The notes under the pieces were generated by a model, which saw only the letters and a list, made by a program, of their open reading frames with translations, did no database searches and was not told the origin of the DNA. From the NCBI RefSeq assembly GCF_943193025.1, contig NZ_CALPCQ010000005.1, positions 1-64,000 of the forward strand: 64,000 bases of DNA, read 5' to 3'. Numbering within the stretch: position 1 is the first letter of the stretch; the number at the start of each line of letters is the position of its first letter. The DNA comes from Lactobacillus agrestimuris (GTDB lineage: Bacteria; Bacillota; Bacilli; Lactobacillales; Lactobacillaceae). A program made the position numbers and the translations under genes. Below, piece by piece: positions 42,144 to 51,337 of this stretch.

Positions 42144-42783
42144 TGGAGTAGATCTCTATTATCATAAATTAGGTAAGGGTGCACCGCTTTTACTCTTACA
42201 TGGTCACCATTTAGATGGTGGGATGTTTGATAAGATTGTAGCACCATTGTCACTGTATTATACGGTTTATGTTCTTGATATGAGAGGTCACGGACTGAGT
42301 GCAGGGGATGGTGCTGAACATTATCAAACAGAAGTAGAAGATGTTCATACATTTATTGAGCAACTTGGAATTGAAGGATGTTACTGCTTTGGTTTTGATG
42401 CAGGTGGTCTAGTTGCTATGATGCTTGCAAGTCGCTACCCACATCTTTTCAAGAAAATGATTGTTGCTGGTGTTTTTGTTAATGGTGCTGGAATTAGACC
42501 GTATCATTATTTGACTGAAGGTTTTCACCGCTTTTTGAGACTTGATCGAGATAGTCGAGTTGAGCTTACTGAAAGCTTTATGTCAGAAGACAGTTTGAAA
42601 AAGATCGTTACGCCAACCTTATGTGTTGTTGGAGAAAAAGATTGGGTTAAAGTTGAACATGTTCGTTGGTATAGTCAATTAATGCAAAATGGTCGTTTGA
42701 TTTTGATGCCAAGACAGACGCATGATAGTTACACTGTTAAAAGTTTGAAATTATTGGATTTGATTAAAGAATTTTGTAAATAA
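42127..42783 (+). CDS. Alpha/beta hydrolase with an Asp nucleophile
   Basis: The 218-aa protein has an alpha/beta-hydrolase fold with HGHHLDGGMF (oxyanion) and the nucleophile elbow G-F-D-A-G-G, in which Asp91 stands where most members have Ser. A late acid (GEKDWVKVEH) and His (RQTHDSY) complete a triad. An Asp nucleophile is typical of haloalkane dehalogenases and epoxide hydrolases, in which a covalent ester is formed and hydrolysed. AAGGGA sets ATG 42127; an ATG at 42109 is upstream. It overlaps the GT2 gene, so they are coupled. Confidence 0.85.
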   Translation: MKENVNGVDLYYHKLGKGAPLLLLHGHHLDGGMFDKIVAPLSLYYTVYVLDMRGHGLSAGDGAEHYQTEVEDVHTFIEQLGIEGCYCFGFDAGGLVAMMLASRYPHLFKKMIVAGVFVNGAGIRPYHYLTEGFHRFLRLDRDSRVELTESFMSEDSLKKIVTPTLCVVGEKDWVKVEHVRWYSQLMQNGRLILMPRQTHDSYTVKSLKLLDLIKEFCK

Positions 42784-42852
42784 TAAACTTTTAGATGAAC
42801 CTACAATAAAGTGTAATTAGATATGTTTAATAACAGCTTAGATAAAATTAGT

Positions 42853-42883
42853 AAAAACCGTTTCGTAAAGAAGCGGTTTTTTG
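42853..42883 (+). terminator. Terminator after the hydrolase
   Basis: AAAACCGTTTC pairs with GAAGCGGTTTT around GTAAA and ends in TT. The rest of the gap to prs has a TATAAT at 42967-42972. Confidence 0.85.
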
Positions 42884-43009
42884 TATCTTTATTAAAGAAT
42901 ATTGATATAAATGATTTTTTAAGCAATTGACCTTCTTTTTTATAAACAAATTTAGGACTTTTTGTATATAATAGAAATGTGAATAATATTAATTTCAGAA
43001 GAGGTAGTT

Positions 43010-43996
43010 ATGAACAAGGAAGAAATTCATGAATTATTGCATCCAATGAAAGTTATTGGCTTAGGCGGTAATCCAACATTAAATGAAAAAATCGCATCAT
43101 TCTTAGGTCGACCATTAATTGAAACTGCAGTACATCACTTTAGTGATGGTGAAATTCAAGTAAATATTGGTGAATCTATCAGAGGTTGCGATGTTTTCGT
43201 AATTCAGTCAATTCAAGATCCAGTTAACGAAAACTTTATGGAACTTGAAATTGTCTTAGACGCACTTCACCGTGCTTCAGCTCACCGTGTTAACGTCGTG
43301 ATTCCATATTTGGCATACTCACGTTCAGATACCAAGACTCGTTCACGTGAGCCAATTACTGCTAAGTTGATTGCCAACTTACTTCAATTAACTGGAATGG
43401 ATCGTTTGATCGCTGTAGATTTACATGCTTCACAAATTCAAGGTTTCTACAATGTTCCTGTTGATCACTTACATGCAATGCCATTACTTGCACAATACTT
43501 CTTAGACAATGGTATTGCCGACAAGAGTGAAGATGATGTAGTAGTTGTTTCACCTGATCACTCTGGTGCAAAGCTTGCACGTAATTTTGGTCAATATTTT
43601 GACGCTCCAATTGCTATTGTAGATCAACGCGGAGCGCGTTACGATACTGAAGTTCATGATATGATCGGGGATGTTAAAGGCAAGAAATGTATCATTGTTG
43701 ATGATTTAATTGATACAGGTTCACGTATTGCAGCTTCTACTAAGTCAGTTTTAGCAGCTGGTGCTAAAAAGGTTTATGTTGCTGCTACTCATGCTCTTTT
43801 ATCAAAGAATGCTATTGAGGTACTTAATGAATTACCAGTAGAACAAATCGTAGTAACAGATACTATCAAGCATAATCATTATCCTGACAGAATGGTTAGA
43901 ATTTCTGTTGATCAATTACTTGCACGTGGTATCGATTATGTTTACAACGATCGTTCAATTCACCAAATTTTTGATGAACAAAATCGATTAAAGTAG
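43010..43996 (+). CDS. prs: Ribose-phosphate pyrophosphokinase (paralogue)
   Basis: This enzyme makes PRPP from ribose 5-phosphate and ATP. The 328-aa protein has the hallmark DLHASQIQGFYNVPVDHL, SPDHSGAKLA and the PRPP loop VDDLIDTGSRI. The flexible-loop region reads YSRSDTKTRSREPITAKL, where the main Prs usually has YARQDRK, so it is the second Prs type often found in lactobacilli. AGAGGTAG precedes the ATG. It is monocistronic with its own terminator. Confidence 0.92.
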   Translation: MNKEEIHELLHPMKVIGLGGNPTLNEKIASFLGRPLIETAVHHFSDGEIQVNIGESIRGCDVFVIQSIQDPVNENFMELEIVLDALHRASAHRVNVVIPYLAYSRSDTKTRSREPITAKLIANLLQLTGMDRLIAVDLHASQIQGFYNVPVDHLHAMPLLAQYFLDNGIADKSEDDVVVVSPDHSGAKLARNFGQYFDAPIAIVDQRGARYDTEVHDMIGDVKGKKCIIVDDLIDTGSRIAASTKSVLAAGAKKVYVAATHALLSKNAIEVLNELPVEQIVVTDTIKHNHYPDRMVRISVDQLLARGIDYVYNDRSIHQIFDEQNRLK

Positions 43997-44026
43997 TTCA
44001 GCATAGATTTGGTCTGAATATACAAG

Positions 44027-44052
44027 GATCCTCAAATTTTGAGGATTTTTTT
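44027..44052 (+). terminator. Terminator after prs
   Basis: GATCCTC pairs with GAGGATT across AAATTTT and runs into T6. Confidence 0.8.
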
Positions 44053-44148
44053 ATCTGATAATTGAATTTTTTCCATTCATATAATGTGTTATCACTGATA
44101 TAATAACTTTAAGTTATTTTATATTGTGAATTTTTTGGGAGAAAAAGA

Positions 44149-44832
44149 ATGGCAAGACGTAAAAATATGGCGAGACGCCGAGTAATACTTGGTAATACTT
44201 TTCGTTTAATTAGAGAGAACGGAATGGATAATGTGTCTTTACAAATGATTGCGGAAAAATCAAATATTTCAAAATCTTTGCTTCAATCATATTACCCACA
44301 TAAATCCAAATTAATTAATGATATTGTACTCAACTTATTTACTACGCTTGGATCACAAGTTGACAGCTATGATCAAATTATGCAATCATCTTCATATGCC
44401 CATATGAAGGCATTCATTTATACGATAGGTATTTTGGGCATAAATGATGAAGGTTTAGAGAGAATCATTTCTCAGGCCTTCACTAATAATGATACCCTCG
44501 ATAGTTGGGGAGTTATGCTTTTTGAATGGATTAACAAGATTCATTTGTTTGATGATGTTAATATTCCTAAGAATGAGCTTGAAAGTGGTATTTCTTTCAT
44601 CTCAATCGGTCTTGGTCGCCTATATCATGAGCGAAAGAAATATAATTTAACTGCAGAACAATTAGCAGATTATGCTACTAGTTCATTAATGTTTAGTTTC
44701 TGCCACTGTGACCCAGCAGAAATTAAACAGGCCTTAAAAGATGGGCACGATATTATTGAATCGGCTGATATGGAAAAAGTCCACGCGGCAATTGACTCCA
44801 TGTTTGATGAGGACAAAGAAATTATCAGCTAA
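44149..44832 (+). CDS. TetR-family transcriptional regulator
   Basis: The 227-aa protein has an N-terminal TetR helix-turn-helix (residues 15-60: RLIRENGMDNVSLQMIAE, ISKSLLQSYYPHKSKL) and a helical ligand domain. GGGAG precedes the ATG. It is followed after 15 bases by a membrane protein gene on the same transcript, which it probably regulates. The ligand is unknown. Confidence 0.88.
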   Translation: MARRKNMARRRVILGNTFRLIRENGMDNVSLQMIAEKSNISKSLLQSYYPHKSKLINDIVLNLFTTLGSQVDSYDQIMQSSSYAHMKAFIYTIGILGINDEGLERIISQAFTNNDTLDSWGVMLFEWINKIHLFDDVNIPKNELESGISFISIGLGRLYHERKKYNLTAEQLADYATSSLMFSFCHCDPAEIKQALKDGHDIIESADMEKVHAAIDSMFDEDKEIIS

Positions 44833-44847
44833 TAAAGGGGAGAGTCT

Positions 44848-45681
44848 ATGGTTAATGGCTCACGGGCCAATTTAAGACGAATGGATCAAGAGCAAAGTAC
44901 TCGTTATAAGCGAATTCTTGCTTTTGTGATTTTTGTCATTGTTACTTTGATGATGATTACAGTGACTTTTTTGAATCCTTTTTTTATGAAAGGACAAATT
45001 CGCTCTAGCAATAATCGGGCTGTAATTGTGCGTCAAGTTAATGGACACTTTGATCGTTTAGCGGATTTAATTGGCGCTAAAAGTGAAGGAGATTCTAATT
45101 TACTGACTATTCAACAGACCGAGCCAATTGCTGATCATGTAATTGATTATACTTTAGGTATCCACGGGATTAAGGTAAGCAATTTAGAATTGGCTAAGCA
45201 AATTTTGGATGACATCAATAAAAATATTGATAAGGGTGCGTCGACTGATGCACAGGTTGTCCGGCAAAAATTAAATAAAGAAAAAGATAATGCTCCATAT
45301 GCAGTCATTAAAGCCTTTGACTTAAATGTGGTTACTTTAGGAGCAAATATTTCAATTTTACTGTTAATAGTCAATATTTTAATTGTGATTATTTCAATTG
45401 TTTCACTCATATCTTTAATTCAAGATATGAAGACGAGGACAAGTGTAAAAGCAGTAATTCATGATACTACTGCAGCAGGGATGTGGAGTGGATTCTGGAT
45501 GATTTTAATCTTTGGAATTTTGGCATTTATTCCTGTGGCCTTTAATTTAGAGAGCCTTTTATTAGGTGATGTTGGTTACTGGTTAGAGATTGGTAGTAGT
45601 ATCTTCTTAGAATTTGTAATTGTCGGAGTCATCATGTACGTTGTATGTGCAATTCCATGGCAATTAACTACCCCGAATTAA
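44848..45681 (+). CDS. Membrane protein co-transcribed with the TetR regulator
   Basis: The 277-aa protein has one N-terminal span (about 24-46), an extracytoplasmic region of about 110 residues, and three spans in the C-terminal half (about 168-192, 213-234 and 245-270). I recognise no family. AAAGGGGAG precedes the ATG. The TetR-membrane gene pair suggests a signal-responsive envelope function, which is inference. Confidence 0.8.
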   Translation: MVNGSRANLRRMDQEQSTRYKRILAFVIFVIVTLMMITVTFLNPFFMKGQIRSSNNRAVIVRQVNGHFDRLADLIGAKSEGDSNLLTIQQTEPIADHVIDYTLGIHGIKVSNLELAKQILDDINKNIDKGASTDAQVVRQKLNKEKDNAPYAVIKAFDLNVVTLGANISILLLIVNILIVIISIVSLISLIQDMKTRTSVKAVIHDTTAAGMWSGFWMILIFGILAFIPVAFNLESLLLGDVGYWLEIGSSIFLEFVIVGVIMYVVCAIPWQLTTPN

Positions 45682-45693
45682 GATAAAAATTGT

Positions 45694-45726
45694 AAGAATC
45701 TAGCGATGAAAGCTAGATTCTTTTTA
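45694..45726 (+). terminator. Terminator after the TetR-membrane pair
   Basis: AAGAATCTAGC pairs with GCTAGATTCTT around GATGAAA and is followed by TTTAT. Confidence 0.88.
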
Positions 45727-45783
45727 TATAATCAAGTATACTAGTTAAATAGTTTAATTATTTTTTAATGTATGGGTGGAAAT

Positions 45784-47277
45784 ATGAAGAAAACCAAGTT
45801 AATGGCAATGCTCATGACATTGCTAATGATATTTTCGATGCTTTTTTCATTTAGTACCAATATTCAAGCTGCGAGTTCAAATGATAAAAAGGTTGCAGAA
45901 GGTGCTGTTTTAAAGAAGATTAAGAAAACAAAAACTCTAGTTGTAGGAACCTCAGCGGATTATCCGCCATTGGAATTTACTACAAATGAAAATGGTGAGA
46001 CTAAGTATGTTGGGGTCGATATTGAATTAGCAAAAGATATTGCTAAAGATTTGGATGCCAAGTTAGTGGTTAAGAATATGAGCTTTGACTCACTTCTTGT
46101 AGCCTTAGAAACTGGCAAGATTGATATGGTTATTTCAGCCATGACACCAAATCCAGAAAGAAAAAAGAGTGTTGATTTTTCAAAGATTTATTACCGTCCA
46201 AGTGGCGAATACTTTTTAATTAATAAGCGTGACCGCAATAAATATCGCAATATTAATGACTTTAAAGGCCAAACAGTTGGTGCGCAAACAGGTAGTATAC
46301 AATATCAGTTGGTTGAATCTCAAATGAAAGATTCAAAGGTAAAAGGCCTTGGAAAGATCAACAACCTTGTTTTAGCATTACAATCAGGAAAAGTTGCTGG
46401 TGTGGTTGTAGAAGAATTAATTGCTAAAGCTTATGCACAAAATAACAGCAACTTACTAGCAGTGAGATCTAATTTGAAAGAATCTCAATCAGGTAATGCA
46501 GTTGCAATTGCTAAGGGTCAAGACGGCCTGGTTAGGGCAGTAAACAAGACTATTGATCGTGTTAAAAAAGAAGATTTAATTAATAAGAAATATTTACCAG
46601 AAGCTGCTAAGTATATGAAAACTGAAAAGCAGTCAAATACTATGCTGAAATATGCACCATATTTTGTTAAAGGTATTTGGTACACAATTGTTATTACGAT
46701 CTTTTCAGTACTTATTGGGGTAGTTTTGGGTACAGTTTTAGCATTAATGCGTCTTTCTAAAATTACGCCAATTCGCTGGATTGCTATTGCCTATATTGAA
46801 TTTATTCGTGGAACTCCACAAATGGTTCAAATTTTATTCGTATATTTCGGAGTTGGTTACTTAATTTCAAACTTATCAGCCATTGTCGCAGGTATAATTG
46901 CGATTGGACTTAATTCAGGTGCATATGTTGCTGAAGATATTCGATCTGGTATTAATTCAATTGCCAAAGGACAGACAGAAGCTGCACGTTCACTTGGTTT
47001 GAGTCAGGCTAAGACTTACCGCTTCGTCATTATTCCTCAAGCTTTGAAAAATATTTGGCCAGCTCTTGGAAATGAGTTTATTACTTTGTTAAAAGATAGT
47101 TCTTTGGTATCAGTAATTGGAGTGTCAGAATTGATGTATCAAACGCAATTGATCCAGACCTCAACTTATAAGGGAGTGTTACCATTATTTGTTGCGATGA
47201 TCATTTACTTTATTTTGACCTTTACTTTATCAAGAATTTTGAATCACTTTGAGAAACGGATGAAACATAATGACTAA
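45784..47277 (+). CDS. Fused amino-acid-binding protein/permease, ABC importer
   Basis: The 497-aa protein has the same layout as the lysine system at 29960: signal peptide (1-31, ending NIQA|A), family-3 binding domain (about 40-275, [16 protein letters not shown]) and a five-span permease domain (about 295-490) with [30 protein letters not shown] and ATG 45784 give the start; an upstream ATG at 45772 is in frame. No riboswitch is visible in front, so the amino acid is not identified. It overlaps the ATPase gene by 8 bases. Confidence 0.93.
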   Translation: MKKTKLMAMLMTLLMIFSMLFSFSTNIQAASSNDKKVAEGAVLKKIKKTKTLVVGTSADYPPLEFTTNENGETKYVGVDIELAKDIAKDLDAKLVVKNMSFDSLLVALETGKIDMVISAMTPNPERKKSVDFSKIYYRPSGEYFLINKRDRNKYRNINDFKGQTVGAQTGSIQYQLVESQMKDSKVKGLGKINNLVLALQSGKVAGVVVEELIAKAYAQNNSNLLAVRSNLKESQSGNAVAIAKGQDGLVRAVNKTIDRVKKEDLINKKYLPEAAKYMKTEKQSNTMLKYAPYFVKGIWYTIVITIFSVLIGVVLGTVLALMRLSKITPIRWIAIAYIEFIRGTPQMVQILFVYFGVGYLISNLSAIVAGIIAIGLNSGAYVAEDIRSGINSIAKGQTEAARSLGLSQAKTYRFVIIPQALKNIWPALGNEFITLLKDSSLVSVIGVSELMYQTQLIQTSTYKGVLPLFVAMIIYFILTFTLSRILNHFEKRMKHND

Positions 47278-48010
47278 AGCAATGATTGAAATTAAACATC
47301 TTAAAAAGACTTTTGGCAGTAATGAAGTCTTAAAAGATATTTCGGCTAAAGTTGATAAAGGACAAGTAATCTGTATTATCGGTCCATCAGGTTCTGGTAA
47401 AAGTACTTTCTTACGTTGTTTAAATGTCCTTGAAAGACCAACTTCAGGTCAAATTATTTTTGATGGAACAGACTTAGCTCATTTAAAAGATGGTAAAGAA
47501 CTAGACAAACTAAGAGAAAAGATGGGGATGGTATTCCAAAGCTTCAATCTTTTCCCTAATATGAATGTCATTGAAAATATTAAACTTGCTCCCATGCAGG
47601 TAAAGGGAATTAGTGAGCCTAAAGCTGAAAAGACCGCCTTAGAACTTCTTGAGAAGGTTGGATTAGCTGATCGAGCAAAACAATATCCAAGTAGCTTATC
47701 CGGTGGACAACAGCAACGTGTGGCTATTGCCAGGGCCTTAGCAATGGAACCTGAGGTAATGCTTTTTGATGAGCCAACTAGTGCACTTGATCCTGAAATG
47801 GTTGGAGAAGTTTTGAAGACTATGCAAGATTTGGCCGAGTCAGGAATGACAATGGTAGTAGTAACTCACGAAATGGGGTTTGCTAGAGAAGTGGCCGATG
47901 AAATTTGGTTTATGGCCGATGGCTATTTACAAGAAAAAGGTAAGCCAAATGAATTTTTCGCTAATCCAACTAGTGAAAGAGCAAAGGATTTCTTGTCAAA
48001 AGTATTGTAA
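47270..48010 (+). CDS. Amino-acid ABC transporter ATPase
   Basis: The 246-aa ATPase has Walker [11 protein letters not shown]-loop VFQSFNLF, signature [14 protein letters not shown], Walker [15 protein letters not shown] and H-loop VTHEMGFA. It partners the fused binding/permease protein upstream, whose end it overlaps. Together with 29205-31564 the window has two such systems. Confidence 0.93.
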   Translation: MTKAMIEIKHLKKTFGSNEVLKDISAKVDKGQVICIIGPSGSGKSTFLRCLNVLERPTSGQIIFDGTDLAHLKDGKELDKLREKMGMVFQSFNLFPNMNVIENIKLAPMQVKGISEPKAEKTALELLEKVGLADRAKQYPSSLSGGQQQRVAIARALAMEPEVMLFDEPTSALDPEMVGEVLKTMQDLAESGMTMVVVTHEMGFAREVADEIWFMADGYLQEKGKPNEFFANPTSERAKDFLSKVL

Positions 48011-48023
48011 AAAAGAATAAAAT

Positions 48024-48065
48024 AAAAGGACAAATTTTCAAATTGCGAAAATTTGTCCTTTTTTC
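48024..48065. terminator. Bidirectional terminator
   Basis: AAAAGGACAAATTTTC pairs with GAAAATTTGTCCTTTT around AAATTGC, with T run. It separates the ABC operon from the convergent CAP gene. Confidence 0.93.
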
Positions 48066-49298
48066 TTATTGGAAATGAATTGGAATATTCTTCAAGAAAC
48101 GTTTAATAAAAAAATTATTATTCCATTGATTTTTCTTTAATGAATCAAAATACTGATAGATTTTTGTTTGTTCATTTATTGGATTAAAAGAAGCCCATAA
48201 TTTTGAACTTTGGTTTGAAAAAGCTGAGTTCCCATGAGGATTTTGCTGTTCGGAAGCCCTTTGATAAGTTGTAGCCTTTTCTTCAACCGATTCAGTTTTA
48301 AGACTAGTGTTTTGTTTAAAAAGTTTGAAAGTATATTTATATAAATTACCAATCTTCACCTGATACTGGTGTCCTGCAACAATTGGTGTCTTCCCAGGAA
48401 AATATGTAATCACTGTCTTAAAATTACCAAATCCTGAATTACTATAGTTAGTAACGTTTTTTGCAGTATAAGTTTTCTTAGTATCTTTATCAGTAATAGT
48501 AACTTTCGGTACTCCAGTAAAAATTTTATCAGATAAGTAAATTGACCAAGCAACATTTTTACCCTTACTTAATTCAACTGGAAAAACACCGACGCTAGGG
48601 TAAACTACTGTAGCCTTACTTGCTGGTTTGAAAAGATCATCAACATTAAGTACTTTTTGAACAGAGTAACGATAGCCGTTGCTACCATAAGCAGCTCCAA
48701 TTCCTGTGGTTGATAGTCTGGTTGAAAGAAGCCATGCACGGTGACCAGTATCTGAACCAGTTAAATTATAGTGGTCGGTCAATAAGTCAGTGATCACATC
48801 TCCAGCAGATTGATTATTAACGTTAAAGTTTAAATTTGATGTTTCAGAGGTATCCTGAGCTAATTTCCAAGTTCCCTTATTAATATAATTGGGCCTCTTC
48901 TCATTTGGTAAACCATGTTGGTTAACAAAGGGATTGGCATTAATTGATGCCATAACTGCTGCAGTAGTTTGAGCACTATCATTGGCCAACTTGTCATCAG
49001 TAATTGGTTGAAGACCAAATAAGCTACGATAGTAGTTGATATATGATAATTGATCACTGATATAATCCTTTTGAAGTTTACCAGCATTAAAGTTTTGCCC
49101 TAATTTAGGAGTAACTTCATAGAGATTATTTTGATTATATGATTTCTTACTTAAATTTGCGTACTCTTTTTGGAACTGATGAACTTGAGTGATTTCACCA
49201 TTAGAAAAGTTCGCCGCTTTAATCGATGTACTTGGACTTAATGTAGTTAAAATTCCAACACTGATGATTGTTGTAATGGATAATCTTTTTAGAAGCAT
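48066..49298 (-). CDS. Secreted CAP-domain (SCP/PR-1-like) protein
   Basis: The protein of about 410 aa has a signal peptide (MLLKRLSITTIISVGILTT..., cleavage near SIKA|A), a central CAP domain (about residues 70-230, DQLSYINYYRSLFGLQPI, NQHGLP, TGHRAWLLS with His and Glu-type residues), and a C-terminal beta-rich region (about 235-340). No LPXTG, LysM or S-layer anchor is visible, so it is probably released. The ORF begins at GTG 49310, but ATG 49298 follows AAGGAAG by 11 bases and opens the signal peptide. Bacterial CAP proteins have no settled function. Confidence 0.85.
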   Translation of the reverse strand: MLLKRLSITTIISVGILTTLSPSTSIKAANFSNGEITQVHQFQKEYANLSKKSYNQNNLYEVTPKLGQNFNAGKLQKDYISDQLSYINYYRSLFGLQPITDDKLANDSAQTTAAVMASINANPFVNQHGLPNEKRPNYINKGTWKLAQDTSETSNLNFNVNNQSAGDVITDLLTDHYNLTGSDTGHRAWLLSTRLSTTGIGAAYGSNGYRYSVQKVLNVDDLFKPASKATVVYPSVGVFPVELSKGKNVAWSIYLSDKIFTGVPKVTITDKDTKKTYTAKNVTNYSNSGFGNFKTVITYFPGKTPIVAGHQYQVKIGNLYKYTFKLFKQNTSLKTESVEEKATTYQRASEQQNPHGNSAFSNQSSKLWASFNPINEQTKIYQYFDSLKKNQWNNNFFIKRFLKNIPIHFQ

Positions 49299-49377
49299 TG
49301 TTTTTTGCACTTCCTTTTTATATTTACCTAATTATACTTTATCATGGATATTTAATTATAAAAAATATATTGTAATT

Positions 49378-49407
49378 TTGTTTTTTCTTAAGAATATTGC
49401 GTATAAT
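49378..49407 (+). promoter_or_regulatory. Promoter of ddl
   Basis: TTGTTT at 49378-49383, an 18-base spacer and a perfect TATAAT at 49402-49407 lie 34 bases before the ddl start. Confidence 0.7.
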
Positions 49408-49441
49408 TATAGGATGGTAACAATAATTAAGAGGTAAAAAA

Positions 49442-50524
49442 ATGACTAAAAAGATAAAAGTCGGTTTAATTTTTGGCGGAAATTCTTCAGAATATGAAGT
49501 TTCAATTGTTTCAGGTCACAACATTTATAAAGCGATAGATAAAGATAAGTTTGAAGTACACCCAATCTGGATTACTAATGATGGCTACTTTGCCGATGAA
49601 GAAGAAAGTTTCAAAGTGTTAGAGGATCATAATTATAAGGTAAAGAATCCTCATAAGGTGAATAATATTTCAAACTTAATTGAACTTGCTGATTTACCGG
49701 AAATTGATATTTTCTTCCCAATTGTTCACGGTAATCTTGGTGAAGATGGTGGTCTTCAAGGTTTATTTAAAATTCTTGATAAACCATTTGTTGGTGATGA
49801 CATTTTATCAGCTGCCGTAACTATGGATAAGGAATTTACTAAGATCTTGGCTCAAAGAGTGGGTGTTCCTGTTGCTGATTGGATTTCAATTAAGCGTTTT
49901 GAGTTTGATGATAAAGGTAACGATAAGTTGGATTACAACAAGGTAAGTGAAACTCTTGGAGAGGACTTATTTGTAAAACCTTCCAACCAAGGTTCATCTG
50001 TTGGTGTTAGCCATGTTACAAACGCTGAAGAATACAAGAAGGCACTTGATGAAGCCTTTAAGTATGATGATAAAGTTTTAGTTGAAAAGACAGTTCCAGG
50101 TACTGAAGTAGAAACTGCTGTACTTGGTAATGATGAACCAATCGTAGCCGGTGTTGGTGAAATTACTAACGCTAAGGGCTCATTCTATACTTATGAAAAT
50201 AAGTACGACAATTCATCAACTTCTAAATTACAAATTCCGGCCAATTTACCAGATAAAATTGTTCAAACTGTTAGATCAAATGCTTTAAAGGTTTACCAAG
50301 TTACTGAATGCTCTGGTTTAGCTAGAATTGACTCAATGCTTACTCCAGATGGTAAGGTTGTTTTAACTGAAGTTAACGCACTTCCTGGATTTACTAATAT
50401 TAGTATGTATCCAAAACTATTTGAAGAAGCTGGAATTCCATATACTGAGTTGATTACACGTTTGATCGAAGCTGGTCAAGATAGATATAATCACAAGAAA
50501 CACTTACTTCACAAGCATGATTAA
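49442..50524 (+). CDS. ddl: D-alanine--D-alanine ligase
   Basis: Ddl joins two D-Ala for peptidoglycan precursors. The 360-aa ATP-grasp protein has FGGNSSEYEVSIVSG at the start, the HGNLGEDGG block, KPSNQGSSVGVS and EVNALPGFT. The specificity region reads GSFYTYENKY. Its Tyr is the residue found in ligases that make D-Ala-D-Ala, whereas D-lactate-favouring ligases of vancomycin-resistant lactobacilli have Phe there. That fits the gasseri/acidophilus type. AGAGG precedes the ATG. Confidence 0.95.
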   Translation: MTKKIKVGLIFGGNSSEYEVSIVSGHNIYKAIDKDKFEVHPIWITNDGYFADEEESFKVLEDHNYKVKNPHKVNNISNLIELADLPEIDIFFPIVHGNLGEDGGLQGLFKILDKPFVGDDILSAAVTMDKEFTKILAQRVGVPVADWISIKRFEFDDKGNDKLDYNKVSETLGEDLFVKPSNQGSSVGVSHVTNAEEYKKALDEAFKYDDKVLVEKTVPGTEVETAVLGNDEPIVAGVGEITNAKGSFYTYENKYDNSSTSKLQIPANLPDKIVQTVRSNALKVYQVTECSGLARIDSMLTPDGKVVLTEVNALPGFTNISMYPKLFEEAGIPYTELITRLIEAGQDRYNHKKHLLHKHD

Positions 50525-50549
50525 GATCTATTTTTAGGAGTGGGATTGA

Positions 50550-51275
50550 ATGACTAGCAATAAGCATGATTTTATAGAACTTGACGCCCCATCTACTGTA
50601 GCGGAAAAGTTGGGAATTAGTGTTGCTACTCTTCGTAAATATTCTTTAATTGTTGAGACGGTTACTGGCAATAAGAATTATTATGAGCGAAACAAGCAGC
50701 GTTCACGCTTATACCATCAAAAAGATATTGAAGATTTAGATGCTTTTTATAAATTGTCAAAGCAAAAAGGTTTGACTTTAAAGGAAGCTGCTAGACAAAT
50801 TTATGCAGTTAGTGACAAGGTTAAAGTTAAAAAGCCAGAAAAAAGTAATGAAATGATGGATCCACATCAAGTTGCTAAACTTTTAGGGGCTCTCCAACAA
50901 ACAATTGCAACTCAAAATGAAGCAATTGATAATTTACAAAAACAGTTAAATAGAATTGAACAGCAAAATAAAGAATTGATTAAGAACCAATTATCAAATC
51001 CTCCTAAAAAGGATGATCATTTAGAAAAGATTGCGGCAATGCCGGATATTTCTGGAATTGTAGATCCTGAAGAGGAAGAGGCTCCTTTAAGCCAGGCTGA
51101 TAAAAGAAAGAAACTTGTAGAAGATTCTCAAAAATCTGAAGAAGATTTGCATAGTGAAATTTTAAAAAAAGCTCGTGAAAATGCAGAAAAACGTGCAACT
51201 GGCAATGTTCATCGAACTTTAGCAGATATGCAGCTTCAGCCTCAAAAAAGGCACTGGTGGCAAAAGCTATTTTGA
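50550..51275 (+). CDS. RacA/MerR-like HTH protein with coiled coil
   Basis: The 241-aa protein has an N-terminal MerR-like helix-turn-helix (about residues 14-85, TVAEKLGISVATLRKYSLIVE), a linker, a coiled coil (about 110-155, QTIATQNEAIDNLQKQLNRIEQ as hydrophobic heptads) and a charged region. It ends in an amphipathic basic/aromatic tail (KRHWWQKLF) that could bind membrane. This architecture resembles chromosome-anchoring proteins of the RacA type. AGGAGTGGG precedes the ATG. It follows ddl by 25 bp, so it may be linked to division-related genes. Confidence 0.75.
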   Translation: MTSNKHDFIELDAPSTVAEKLGISVATLRKYSLIVETVTGNKNYYERNKQRSRLYHQKDIEDLDAFYKLSKQKGLTLKEAARQIYAVSDKVKVKKPEKSNEMMDPHQVAKLLGALQQTIATQNEAIDNLQKQLNRIEQQNKELIKNQLSNPPKKDDHLEKIAAMPDISGIVDPEEEEAPLSQADKRKKLVEDSQKSEEDLHSEILKKARENAEKRATGNVHRTLADMQLQPQKRHWWQKLF

Positions 51276-51280
51276 TAAAA

Positions 51281-51313
51281 TAAAAGGGCGACTAACTGAT
51301 AGTCGCCTTTTAT
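51281..51313 (+). terminator. Terminator after the RacA-like gene
   Basis: AAAAGGGCGACTA pairs with TAGTCGCCTTTT around ACTGA. The T run is short, so it may be partial. Confidence 0.75.
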
Positions 51314-51337
51314 ATTAAAAATATTTAGGAGATAAAA

